Of a DNA stretch of 64,000 bases, positions 8,086-17,004 are shown piece after piece. This DNA comes from Flavobacteriaceae bacterium (GTDB lineage: Bacteria; Bacteroidota; Bacteroidia; Flavobacteriales; Flavobacteriaceae), in contig JABXHX010000010.1 of NCBI GenBank assembly GCA_013373385.1, positions 1 to 64,000 of the forward strand, read 5' to 3'. Under the pieces are notes generated by a model, which worked only from the letters and a program-made list of their open reading frames with translations, did no database searches and was not told the origin of the DNA. The position numbers and the translations under genes were made by a program. Each line of letters opens with the position of its first letter. The first letter of the stretch is position 1.

Positions 8086-9090
8086 ATGATAGAGCAACAG
8101 ACAAATGTAGATGTAAGAGCAATCAATGAAAAGATTGAAAGAGAAAGTGCCTTTGTAGACATTTTAACCCTAGAAATGAACAAGGTTATTGTTGGGCAAA
8201 AAGACATGGTAGAAAGGTTGTTAATCGGTCTTTTAGGGAATGGCCATATTTTATTAGAAGGTGTTCCAGGATTAGCAAAAACTCTGGCCATAAACTCACT
8301 ATCTAAAGCGGTACAAGCAACTTTTAGCAGGGTACAATTTACACCAGATTTATTGCCAGCCGATGTTATTGGCACCATGATTTACAATGTAAAAGAAAAT
8401 GATTTTTCAATAAAAAAAGGCCCTATTTTCGCAAACTTTGTCTTGGCAGATGAGATTAACAGAGCACCCGCAAAAGTGCAATCAGCTTTGTTAGAAGCCA
8501 TGCAAGAACGCCAAATTACTATTGGAGACGAAACCTTTAAATTAGACGAACCTTTCTTAGTAATGGCAACACAAAATCCGGTAGAGCAAGAAGGAACCTA
8601 TCCTTTGCCAGAAGCTCAAGTAGACCGTTTTATGCTAAAAGTAGTTATTGATTATCCAAAAATTACAGAAGAACAAACCATCTTGCGTCAAAATTTAAAT
8701 AACAATACAACTAGTATAAATCCAGTGATTTCTATTGATCAGATTCTAAAAGCAAGAGAAGCTGTAAACGAAGTATACATGGATGAAAAAATTGAGAAAT
8801 ACATTTTAGACATCATTTTTGCTACACGTTATCCAGAAAAATACAACTTAGAAAACTTAAAACCATTGATTGGTTTCGGAGCATCACCACGTGGAAGTAT
8901 CAACTTGGCTAAAGCCGCTAAATGTTACGCATTTATTAAGCGTAGAGGCTATGTAATTCCAGAAGATGTTAGGGCTGTTGTGTACGATGTGTTGAGACAC
9001 AGAATTGGAATTACTTACGAAGCCGAAGCAGAAAATGTAACCTCAGTAGATATTATCAACAGCATTATCAATCAAGTAGAAGTACCATAA
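8086..9090 (+). CDS. moxR: MoxR-family AAA+ ATPase
   Basis: 334-residue AAA+ ATPase thought to act as a chaperone for von Willebrand factor A proteins encoded beside it. Walker A GVPGLAKT lies at about residues 59-66, Walker B 'FVLADEINRA' near 122, sensor 'MATQNPVEQEGTYPLPEAQVDRF' near 163-185. First gene of an eight-gene run (moxR to batE); the same order is known from the Bacteroides aerotolerance operon. Cytoplasmic. Preceded by a good TAnnTTTG promoter. Confidence 0.92.
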   Translation: MIEQQTNVDVRAINEKIERESAFVDILTLEMNKVIVGQKDMVERLLIGLLGNGHILLEGVPGLAKTLAINSLSKAVQATFSRVQFTPDLLPADVIGTMIYNVKENDFSIKKGPIFANFVLADEINRAPAKVQSALLEAMQERQITIGDETFKLDEPFLVMATQNPVEQEGTYPLPEAQVDRFMLKVVIDYPKITEEQTILRQNLNNNTTSINPVISIDQILKAREAVNEVYMDEKIEKYILDIIFATRYPEKYNLENLKPLIGFGASPRGSINLAKAAKCYAFIKRRGYVIPEDVRAVVYDVLRHRIGITYEAEAENVTSVDIINSIINQVEVP

Positions 9091-9151
9091 ATAGCTCTTA
9101 GCATTTAGCAATTAGCTAACAGCAAAACGCAAAACGCCAACAGCTTAAAAA

Positions 9152-10021
9152 ATGGATACAAAAGAAATACTAAAAAAAGTTCGTAAAATAGAGATTAAGA
9201 CACGTAGATTGTCTGATCATATTTTTGGAGGCGAATACCACTCGACCTTTAAAGGTCGTGGTATGACATTTTCTGAAGTACGACAGTACCAATACGGCGA
9301 TGATATTAGAGCAATTGATTGGAATGTTACGGCGCGTTATAACGAACCCTTTGTAAAAGTCTTTGAAGAAGAACGTGAACTAACCATGATGCTTATGGTA
9401 GATATCTCTGGATCAGAATTTTTTGGTACAAATCAACAATTTAAAAGAGATACCGCTACAGAAATTGCTGCAACATTAGCATTTTCTGCAATTCAAAATA
9501 ATGATAAAGTGGGACTGATGCTGTTTTCTGATCAGGTAGAATTATACATTCCGCCTAAAAAAGGGAGAAGCCATGTGCTGCGAATTATTAGAGAACTGAT
9601 TGAGTTTTCACCTAAAAGTAAACAAACCAACATTGATGAAGCTTTAAAGTTTTTATCGAATGTGATGAAGAAAAAAGCCATCGTATTTTTATTGTCAGAC
9701 TTTATGGATGACAACTATGGACAAACACTAAAAATTGCTGGGAGAAAACACGATGTAACCGGAATAAAAATCTACGATAAACACGATGAAGAAATTCCGA
9801 ATTTAGGAATTGTTCCGATGCTTGATGCAGAATCTAATAACATACAATTAGTAAATACAAGCTCTAAAACTATCAGAAGAAATTACAAGGCAAATGCCCT
9901 TAGATTAGATACTTATTTTAAGAAAACATTTAGTAGAGCTGGCGCTGGGGCATTAAGTACAAGAGTTGATGAAAACTATGTGAAAAAATTATTAGGATAT
10001 TTTAAACACAAAGGAAGCTAG
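9152..10021 (+). CDS. DUF58 / vWA-like protein of the Bat operon
   Basis: 289 residues; the N-terminal 'RKIEIKTRRLSDHIFGGEYHSTFKGRGMTFSEVRQYQYGDD..IDWN' is the DUF58 signature. A vWA fold follows with an intact MIDAS-type DISGS at D84-S88. No membrane segment, so it is cytoplasmic and probably pairs with MoxR. The second gene of the operon, separated from moxR by a 61-nt gap made of 7-nt period repeats. No enzymatic role is known for this family. Confidence 0.9.
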   Translation: MDTKEILKKVRKIEIKTRRLSDHIFGGEYHSTFKGRGMTFSEVRQYQYGDDIRAIDWNVTARYNEPFVKVFEEERELTMMLMVDISGSEFFGTNQQFKRDTATEIAATLAFSAIQNNDKVGLMLFSDQVELYIPPKKGRSHVLRIIRELIEFSPKSKQTNIDEALKFLSNVMKKKAIVFLLSDFMDDNYGQTLKIAGRKHDVTGIKIYDKHDEEIPNLGIVPMLDAESNNIQLVNTSSKTIRRNYKANALRLDTYFKKTFSRAGAGALSTRVDENYVKKLLGYFKHKGS

Positions 10022-10028
10022 ATTGAAG

Positions 10029-10967
10029 ATGAAGCACATTTTACTTTACATATGCGTATTTTTTACAGCAACACTATTTGCGCAACAAAAACCAGTGGTA
10101 ACTGCAGAAGTTGATACAACAAACATTCGAATTGGCGAACAGCTTCAGTTTAAAATTACTGTAAATGATACTGCAAATGTTATCATTCCAAAATTAGAGA
10201 AACTGTTTGGTCTTGAAATTGTAGAAGAGCAAAAAATAGACACAATTAAAAATCAACTTGTAAAAAAATACACGCTAACAGGTTTTGATAGTGGAGCGTA
10301 TTACATACCACAACAACAAATATTTATCAAACAACGCTTGTATTTAACAGACTCACTATTAATAAATGTAGCCAATGTAGCAGTAGATACTACAAAGCAA
10401 AAGATGTTTCCTATCAAAGCTATTAAAAGTGAACCTTATCAATTTGATGATTTTAAACCCTATCTATGGTATGTACTTATTGCTTTAGTAATTATTGGTC
10501 TCATCTTGTATTTTATCTTTAGAAAGAAAAAAGAAGTAGAAGAAAAAATTGTTGTTCCTGCTTTGCCTCCATATGAAGAAGCACTACAAAAGCTACAACA
10601 ATTAGATGAAAAGTTATTATGGCAAAACAATCAAATCAAAGAATACTATAGTGAACTTACAGAAATTGTAAGAGGCTATATAGAAAGTGAATTAAAAGTA
10701 CCTGCTTTAGAATCTACTACAGATGAGTTGATTGAAACCATGAATGATTTTAACGATATAGAAGCAATTTCAACAACAAAAGAAACCATAAAAAAATTAA
10801 AAGGATTGTTGCAAGAAGCAGATTTAGTAAAGTTTGCAAAATCTAAACCAATGTCAGCACAAATTGAAGTGAACAGAAAAGAAGCAGAAGAAGTTGTTAC
10901 TGAGCTAAAACCAAAACAAAAAGAAACTCCAGAATTAAAAGAAGAAAATGATGAAGAACTGGAATAA
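10029..10967 (+). CDS. BatD-like single-pass membrane protein
   Basis: 312 residues if begun at the ATG at 10029, which gives a clean signal peptide 'MKHILLYICVFFTATLFAQ'; the longer frame would start at a TTG 6 bases earlier. A periplasmic beta-rich part (about 22-140) resembles the N-terminal repeats of BatD. One membrane helix near 145-165 is followed by a Lys/Glu-rich cytoplasmic helical part. It sits between DUF58 and batA in the operon. The exact function is unknown; it is inferred to be part of the Bat membrane complex. Its end overlaps batA by 20 nt. Confidence 0.75.
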   Translation: MKHILLYICVFFTATLFAQQKPVVTAEVDTTNIRIGEQLQFKITVNDTANVIIPKLEKLFGLEIVEEQKIDTIKNQLVKKYTLTGFDSGAYYIPQQQIFIKQRLYLTDSLLINVANVAVDTTKQKMFPIKAIKSEPYQFDDFKPYLWYVLIALVIIGLILYFIFRKKKEVEEKIVVPALPPYEEALQKLQQLDEKLLWQNNQIKEYYSELTEIVRGYIESELKVPALESTTDELIETMNDFNDIEAISTTKETIKKLKGLLQEADLVKFAKSKPMSAQIEVNRKEAEEVVTELKPKQKETPELKEENDEELE

Positions 10968-11961
10968 TGTTGAATTTTATAGTCCAGAATTTTTCTGGCT
11001 GTATTTAGTAATACCATTCGTAATTTTATGGTATGTGCTAGTTCGCAAAAAAAATGCAGCAACCTTAACCATCCCTAGTGTAAAAGGTTTTAAGGCAGAG
11101 CAATCTATCCTTTCAAAATTAAAACCAGCATTGTATGTGTTTAGAATTTTAGCACTTTGCCTTTTAATTTTAGCACTAGCAAGACCAAGAAATGTTGCGG
11201 TTAGCAAAAAAACAAAAACCAATCGAGGTATTGATATTGTTATGGCGGTAGATGTTTCTGCCAGTATGTTGGCTAGAGATTTAAAACCTAATAGACTAGA
11301 AGCGCTCAAAAAAGTAGCAACAGATTTTGTAAATCAACGTCCAAATGATAGAATCGGAATTGTTGTTTATGCTGCCGAAAGTTTTACGCAAACGCCTATT
11401 ACAAGTGATAAAAGTATTGTAAAAAGAACCATTTCTGAAATTAAATGGGGACAACTAGAAGGTGGTACTGCTATAGGTATGGGCTTAGGTTCTGCGGTAA
11501 ACAGACTTAAAGAAAGTAAAGCAAAAAGTAAAGTCATTATTTTACTAACAGACGGTGTAAATAATTCTGGTTTTATTGATCCAAAAACTGCAACCGAATT
11601 GGCAAAAGAACTAAACATTAAGGTATATACCATCGGTTTAGGAACAAATGGTATGGCAGATTTTCCGGTTAGTAAAGATCCAACAACCGGACAATTAATT
11701 TTTAGACAACAACAAGTAGAAATTGACGAAGAACTATTGAAATATATTGCAAAAGAAACTGACGGACAATATTTTAGAGCTACAGACAATGACAAGCTAA
11801 AAGATATTTACGACGAAATAAACAAATTAGAAAAAACAAAAATTGAAGAGTTTAAATATTACAATTATCAAGAGTTGTATAGAAGCTTTATATTTTTAGC
11901 TCTTGGTTTGTTACTCATAGAGTATGTATTAAAACACACGCTCTTTAAAAGTTTTATTTAA
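10948..11961 (+). CDS. batA: BatA: vWA-domain inner-membrane protein
   Basis: 337 residues: N-terminal helices (about residues 13-30 and 55-75), a vWA domain with complete MIDAS D102-x-S-x-S ('AVDVSASML'), 'TDGVNN' later, and a final helix near 312-330. The vWA domain therefore lies between membrane helices, as in aerotolerance proteins BatA/BatB. Two adjacent ATG codons (10948, 10951) lie inside the preceding gene, so translation is probably coupled. Role: metal-dependent adhesion module of the MoxR-Bat system, linked to oxygen tolerance in Bacteroides; the mechanism is unknown. Confidence 0.9.
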   Translation: MMKNWNNVEFYSPEFFWLYLVIPFVILWYVLVRKKNAATLTIPSVKGFKAEQSILSKLKPALYVFRILALCLLILALARPRNVAVSKKTKTNRGIDIVMAVDVSASMLARDLKPNRLEALKKVATDFVNQRPNDRIGIVVYAAESFTQTPITSDKSIVKRTISEIKWGQLEGGTAIGMGLGSAVNRLKESKAKSKVIILLTDGVNNSGFIDPKTATELAKELNIKVYTIGLGTNGMADFPVSKDPTTGQLIFRQQQVEIDEELLKYIAKETDGQYFRATDNDKLKDIYDEINKLEKTKIEEFKYYNYQELYRSFIFLALGLLLIEYVLKHTLFKSFI

Positions 11962-12097
11962 ATGGTTGTTAAATTGTTTATTTGTTTAAAAGTGTAATTG
12001 AAAATAAGTTATAAAGTAATCGAGTAAAAAGTTAAAAAGTTTCTTAGGCTAAAATATATCCAAAGCTTTTCAACTTTAAACTTTCAAACTAAAAAAA

Positions 12098-13129
12098 ATG
12101 TACCAAATAGAGGAACCAATATATTTTTATTTTTTTGCAATTGTTCCTGTAATAATTGTCGTATTTCTGTTGGCTTTTTGGTGGAAAAAAAGAACGCAAA
12201 AGAAATTTACAGATGTGGCATTATTAAAAAAATTGGCGCCAAATACATCTGTCTTTAAATCAGTTTTAAAATTGAGTTTTTTTTGTATTGGGTTAAGTTT
12301 TTTAATCATTTCACTGGTCAATCCAAAAATGGGCACAAAACTAAAAACCGTAAAAAGAGAAGGTGTAGATGTGGTTTTTGCCTTAGATGTTTCTAAGAGT
12401 ATGTTGGCAGAAGACATTGCTCCGAATCGATTAGAAAAGGCCAAACAAATCATTTCTAAAATTATTGACAAATTAGGCAGTGATAGAGTCGGCATTATTA
12501 TTTATGCAGGGAATGCTTATCCTTTATTACCCATAACTACAGATCATGCCGCTGCAAAAATGTTCTTACAAAATGCAGCTCCAGATATGGTGTCTAGTCA
12601 AGGAACAGCCATAAATCAAGCCTTAAATTTGGCAAAGACTTATTATAATGACGATGAACAAACCAATCGCTTTTTAATTATCATTTCTGATGGTGAAGAC
12701 CATCAAGATGAAACAAAAAATGTAGCACAAAACATGTCTAAAGAAGGCATTAAGGTATATTCCGTTGGCGTTGGTACAGAAAAAGGGAGTCCAATACCAA
12801 TGAAAGTAAATGGCTCTTTAATTGGCTATAAAAAACACAAAGGAGAAACTGTAATTACCAGAAGAAATGCAACCGTATTAGAAACCGTTGCCAATGCAGC
12901 TAGCGGTAGGTACATAGACGGTAATAAAACCGAAACACCGGTAAAATTTATTGAAGAATTAATAACCAATGCACAAAAAAACGAATTTGAAACCAAACAA
13001 TTTTCTGATTATAAAGATCAGTTTCAATGGTTTATTGGTTTCGGACTTTTATTCTTGCTAATAGACATTTTCTTCTTAGATAAAAAGACAAAATGGATTA
13101 AAAAGATTGATTTGTTTAACGAGCATTAA
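12098..13129 (+). CDS. batB: BatB: vWA-domain inner-membrane protein
   Basis: 343-residue paralogue of the preceding batA with the same layout: helices near residues 10-28 and 52-72, MIDAS 'ALDVSKSML' with D97, 'ISDGEDHQDE' near 195, and a terminal helix near 305-325. It follows batA after 136 nt of AT-rich sequence with short AAGTT/AACTT repeats but no terminator, so it should be in the same transcript. Batch B is the second vWA partner in the five-protein Bat set. Confidence 0.9.
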   Translation: MYQIEEPIYFYFFAIVPVIIVVFLLAFWWKKRTQKKFTDVALLKKLAPNTSVFKSVLKLSFFCIGLSFLIISLVNPKMGTKLKTVKREGVDVVFALDVSKSMLAEDIAPNRLEKAKQIISKIIDKLGSDRVGIIIYAGNAYPLLPITTDHAAAKMFLQNAAPDMVSSQGTAINQALNLAKTYYNDDEQTNRFLIIISDGEDHQDETKNVAQNMSKEGIKVYSVGVGTEKGSPIPMKVNGSLIGYKKHKGETVITRRNATVLETVANAASGRYIDGNKTETPVKFIEELITNAQKNEFETKQFSDYKDQFQWFIGFGLLFLLIDIFFLDKKTKWIKKIDLFNEH

Positions 13130-13141
13130 CCTATAGAAATC

Positions 13142-13966
13142 ATGAAAAAAACAAAATACATATTCTTATTGCTTTTGATGGTTTTCTCATCAACCCTAAG
13201 CGCACAAAAAGATTCTATTGCTTTACAAAGAGAAGCAAGAAAATTTGTTCGTGAAGGAAACAAGCTATATCAACAAGAAAAATATACAGATGCGAGCGTA
13301 TCATTTAAAAAAGCTTTAGAAAAAAATGCTGCCTATAAAAAAGCAAGCTATAACTTAGGAAATGCATTGTATCAGCAAAAAAACTTTAAAGAAGCAACAC
13401 CACAATTTGTACTAACAGCAGAAGATGCTGAAGATAAATTTACCAAAGCTGAAGCTTTTCATAATTTAGGAAATACGGCTATGGAACAGAAACAATATCA
13501 GCAAGCAGTAGAAGCCTATAAAAACGCTTTAAGAAATAATCCGAATGATGATGAAACGCGTTACAATTTAGCCTTGGCAAAAAAGTTATTGAAAAAAGAA
13601 CAAAACGACAATAAGAAGAATAAAAACGATAAGAACAAGAACAACAAAAATAAAAAAGACAACAAAGACAAGAAAGGAAACAAAGAGAAAGACGACGATA
13701 AAGGCAAGGATAAAAAGAAAGACAACAAAAAAGACGACGACAAAAAGAAAGATAACAAAGACGGGAAAAACAATCAGAATAAAGACCAAAAAAAGAACCC
13801 TAAAAATAACAATCAAAAACAACCGCCAAAACCTAAAAAGGGGATGTCTCCTCAGCAAATAAAACAGCTGTTAGAAAGCTTAAATAATGAGGAAAAGAAA
13901 ACCCAAAAGAAAATAAACGCAAAAAAGACAAAAGGCAAGAAAATAAAACAAGAAAAAGATTGGTAA
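13142..13966 (+). CDS. batC: BatC: TPR protein with Lys/Asp-rich tail
   Basis: 274 residues. Signal peptide 'KYIFLLLLMVFSSTLSAQ', then about three TPR units (residues 33-150: 'GNKLYQQEKYTDASVSFKKAL', 'YNLGNALYQQKNFKEA', 'HNLGNTAMEQKQYQQA'). From about 155 to 235 it is an extreme low-complexity stretch of Lys, Asp and Asn encoded by A-rich DNA (13600-13810). It ends with 'MSPQQIKQLLESLNNEEKKTQKKI', a motif found in BatC proteins. Probably a periplasmic scaffold. The Lys-rich stretch can vary in length between strains. Confidence 0.88.
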   Translation: MKKTKYIFLLLLMVFSSTLSAQKDSIALQREARKFVREGNKLYQQEKYTDASVSFKKALEKNAAYKKASYNLGNALYQQKNFKEATPQFVLTAEDAEDKFTKAEAFHNLGNTAMEQKQYQQAVEAYKNALRNNPNDDETRYNLALAKKLLKKEQNDNKKNKNDKNKNNKNKKDNKDKKGNKEKDDDKGKDKKKDNKKDDDKKKDNKDGKNNQNKDQKKNPKNNNQKQPPKPKKGMSPQQIKQLLESLNNEEKKTQKKINAKKTKGKKIKQEKDW

Positions 13967-14015
13967 CAAAGCAATTTTCTTTAACTAGAAAAAGATAGTA
14001 TTTTTGAAAACCATT

Positions 14016-15782
14016 ATGAAATATATAAGACTTTACATATTATTTCTACTCGCTAGCATACTTTCTCAAACGGTACTTGCTCAAAGTGACGTTGCGTTTA
14101 AAACAAGTGTAAGTAAAAGTAAGTTAGGTGTAAATGAGCGTTTTAGAATTGTGTTTTCTATCAACAAACAAGGTGCAGATAATTTTGCACCACCAAGTTT
14201 TAATGGCTTTAAAGTCATTGCAGGCCCTAGTCAATCTATCAATCAATCTTGGGTTAACGGTAAGGTTAGTTTTTCTCAAGGCTATACATACATACTACAA
14301 CCTACGGCAAAAGGAAGCTTTACAATACCTGGTGCTACCATTCTGTACAAAGGAAAAAAGTTAACATCTAATGCTGTTAAAATGACTGTTTTAAAAGCTG
14401 TTGACATTCCGCCTAACCCAAACGATCCAAATTATATTGCCCAACAAAATGTACATTTGGTTGCAGAAGTGTCTAAAACCAAACCTTATGTGGGCGAGGG
14501 TATTTACGTAGAATACAAATTGTATGTGAGTGAAAACATCAGCGTAAGAGATTTTACAGTAACAGAATCGCCACAATACAATGGCTTTTGGAATCAAGAA
14601 ATAAAAATCAATAACCTACAAATAAAAAGAGGAATTTACAACGGAGAAAATTACCGATATGTGGTTCTTAAAAAAGCATTACTCATTCCAACTAAATCTG
14701 GCAAACTAGCTATTGAACCGATGAAAATGGACATCCTTATTGGTGTGCCAACTGGAAGAGAAGACTTTTTTAGGAATCCTATTTCTAGAAATATTACCAA
14801 AACATTTGCTTCTCCATCAAAAACAATTTCTGTAAAAGCATTACCTCTTGAAGGAAAACCAGAAAACTTTAATGGTGCCGTGGGGAACTTTATGTTTTCG
14901 GTTACCGCAAATAAAAACGATTTAAAAGCCAACGAATCTTCTCAAATAAAAGTCGCTGTTACCGGAAAAGGAAATTTAAAATTATTTGAAATACCCAAAA
15001 TAGAAACTCCTAAAGAATTAGAAATATTTACGCCAGAGCACAAAGAAGTTGTGCAAACTACTTTAAGTGGCATCAGAGGTTCTGTATACGATTTATACAC
15101 CGTTGTACCACAATATAAGGGTAAATATAAAATTCCGAGTGCGTCGTTTTCGTATTTTAATCCAGAAGAAAAAAAATACAAAACCATTGCTACAGATGAT
15201 TTGTATGTAAATGTATTAGAAGGAAAAGAAATTGTTACCAATACCAATGTTGTTGCTAAAAAAGACATTGCTATTACAGGTAAAAACTTTAGATATATAC
15301 AAACAAAAACAACCTTTAAATCTCTAAAAAAAGAAGATTTCTTTAAAACCAATCTCTTTTACATACTCCTCATTTTACCTTTAATTGCTATTCCAATCGG
15401 AATTGTAATCTATAACAAAGCATCAAAAAGAAATAGTGATTTAGCTGGTGTAAAACAGCGCAAAGCAGACAGACTAGCAAGAAAATATTTATCAGAAGCT
15501 AAAAATCAATTGGGCAATAAAGAAGCATTTTACATCGCCTTAGAAAAAGCTTTACACAATTATTTAAAGGCTAAATTACAAATTGAAACTGCAGATATTA
15601 GCAGAGATAAGATTCGTGAAATATTACAAAACAAAACTGTTGAGGCTACAACCATACAGAAATTTATTGAAGTATTAGACAATTGTGATTTTGCTAGATA
15701 TACGCCTATTACAGATGTAATGATGAATGATGAGTACCAAAATGCTATACAAGTAATAACCGCATTAGACAAAAACTTATAA
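14016..15782 (+). CDS. batD: BatD: periplasmic oxygen-tolerance protein
   Basis: 588 residues when begun at the ATG at 14016, which gives the signal peptide 'MKYIRLYILFLLASILSQTVLAQ'; the longer frame starts at TTG 14004. A long beta-rich periplasmic part (about 25-440) contains repeated Ig-like units ('VNERFRIVFSINKQGADNFAPPSF', 'PFVGEGIYVEYKLYVS'-like). One membrane helix lies near 450-470, and a cytoplasmic helical tail follows ('ALEKALHNYLKAKLQIETADISRDKI'). Family: BatD/oxygen tolerance. Follows batC by 49 nt; batE begins 2 nt after it. Confidence 0.88.
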   Translation: MKYIRLYILFLLASILSQTVLAQSDVAFKTSVSKSKLGVNERFRIVFSINKQGADNFAPPSFNGFKVIAGPSQSINQSWVNGKVSFSQGYTYILQPTAKGSFTIPGATILYKGKKLTSNAVKMTVLKAVDIPPNPNDPNYIAQQNVHLVAEVSKTKPYVGEGIYVEYKLYVSENISVRDFTVTESPQYNGFWNQEIKINNLQIKRGIYNGENYRYVVLKKALLIPTKSGKLAIEPMKMDILIGVPTGREDFFRNPISRNITKTFASPSKTISVKALPLEGKPENFNGAVGNFMFSVTANKNDLKANESSQIKVAVTGKGNLKLFEIPKIETPKELEIFTPEHKEVVQTTLSGIRGSVYDLYTVVPQYKGKYKIPSASFSYFNPEEKKYKTIATDDLYVNVLEGKEIVTNTNVVAKKDIAITGKNFRYIQTKTTFKSLKKEDFFKTNLFYILLILPLIAIPIGIVIYNKASKRNSDLAGVKQRKADRLARKYLSEAKNQLGNKEAFYIALEKALHNYLKAKLQIETADISRDKIREILQNKTVEATTIQKFIEVLDNCDFARYTPITDVMMNDEYQNAIQVITALDKNL

Positions 15783-15784
15783 AG

Positions 15785-16552
15785 ATGAAAAAACTTTTTT
15801 TCTTATACATACTATTCTTGTCTACTACTGTGTTATTTTCTCAAAACAACACGCAACTTGTTTTTGAAAAAGCAAACAATCTTTATAAAGAAGGCAAGTA
15901 CCAAGAAGCTGTAAAGTTGTATCAAGAAATAGAAGCAACAGATGCTGTTTCTTCGGCTTTATACTACAATCTAGGCAATGCATATTACAAATTAAACAGT
16001 GTAGCAAATACCATTTATTATTACGAAAAAGCATTACTGCTAGACCCATTAAATACAGATGTAAAGAATAATTTAGCATTTGCAAAACGCATGACTATTG
16101 ATAGAATAGAAGCCTTGCCACAAACATTTTTGCAAAGATTAAATGCCAATTACTTACAAAAACTATCTTATAATCAATGGGCATTAATAGCCGTGATTTG
16201 TTCGTTTATAGCTGCTATATTGTTTTTACTGTTTTATGCATCATCAATTTCTATTAAAAAGAGAGTCTATTTTTTAACAAGCATGTTTTCTTTTGTGTTA
16301 TTAATTGCTACTACTACAATAGCCTACAATCAATATCAAATAAAGCAAAGTAAAAAATATGCCATTGTTTTTGCTTCAAAAACAACAGTTAAAAATGCCC
16401 CTACAATAAATTCTGATGAAGTTTTTGAACTACACGAGGGGACTAAGGTTACAGTACTTGATGCTGTAGATGACTGGAAAAAAATTAAGTTAGCAGACGG
16501 AAAAATTGGCTGGATTACAGCCAACGATATAAAAATGTTAACCAATAATTAA
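15785..16552 (+). CDS. batE: BatE: TPR and SH3 domain membrane protein
   Basis: 255 residues. Signal peptide 'FFLYILFLSTTVLFSQ', two TPR units (about 23-100: 'ANNLYKEGKYQEAVKLYQEIEA', 'YYNLGNAYYKLNSVANTIYYYEKAL'). Two membrane helices lie near 135-155 and 160-182, then a bacterial SH3-like domain at the C-terminus (190-250: 'TTVKNAPTINSDEVFELHEGTKVTVLD.DDWKKIKLADGKIGWI'). Last gene of the Bat operon, 2 nt after batD. Confidence 0.88.
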   Translation: MKKLFFLYILFLSTTVLFSQNNTQLVFEKANNLYKEGKYQEAVKLYQEIEATDAVSSALYYNLGNAYYKLNSVANTIYYYEKALLLDPLNTDVKNNLAFAKRMTIDRIEALPQTFLQRLNANYLQKLSYNQWALIAVICSFIAAILFLLFYASSISIKKRVYFLTSMFSFVLLIATTTIAYNQYQIKQSKKYAIVFASKTTVKNAPTINSDEVFELHEGTKVTVLDAVDDWKKIKLADGKIGWITANDIKMLTNN

Positions 16553-16604
16553 CCTTTCATTTTTTAAAAAATAAGTATATTCGCAAGAATTTTTTATAAA
16601 AAGT

Positions 16605-16904
16605 ATGTCGCTACATAAAAACAACATAGCTGTTTTTTTCTCAATAGTGTTTATGATATTTATTACTGCACCAACGGTAATATCTATTATAGATGATTCT
16701 ATTGATGTGACATTTATTTATTCAAACTCAGAAGAAGAAACAGGGAAACAACAAGCAGAAAAGCTTAAGGTAGAACTTTCTACATTAAAAATAAACGAGT
16801 TTATCTTTTCTTCATCAAAAAAAGTAAGTCACTTAAGACATAAAAATAAAAACTATACAAAACCATTGTTAAATATGGTTTTTCCGCCTCCTGAACAGGT
16901 GTAG
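16605..16904 (+). CDS. Small conserved membrane-anchored protein upstream of SulP
   Basis: 99 residues. One N-terminal hydrophobic segment (residues 8-30), an acidic/lysine-rich middle and a basic tail ending 'NMVFPPPEQV'. No known domain recognised. A TATATTCGCA stretch about 31 nt upstream resembles a degenerate -7 element. The frame is complete and sits exactly between the Bat operon and the SulP gene on the same strand; I believe it is a real small gene, possibly an accessory to the transporter, but the function is unknown. Confidence 0.6.
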   Translation: MSLHKNNIAVFFSIVFMIFITAPTVISIIDDSIDVTFIYSNSEEETGKQQAEKLKVELSTLKINEFIFSSSKKVSHLRHKNKNYTKPLLNMVFPPPEQV

Positions 16905-17004
16905 TTTTTTTCACTTTCTCTTTTTTCTTATAAAAAGAGACAATCATTCAATTAACTAATTATAAAACATATCTTTATTCTTAATAGAGATAAAAAATAT
17001 TTTT

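Noticed and set aside
13561-13858. Two hydrophobic open frames on the - strand opposite batC
   Set aside because: They are antisense to the Lys/Asp-rich tract; A-rich codons read backwards give Phe/Leu/Ser/Val runs. No promoter or start context.
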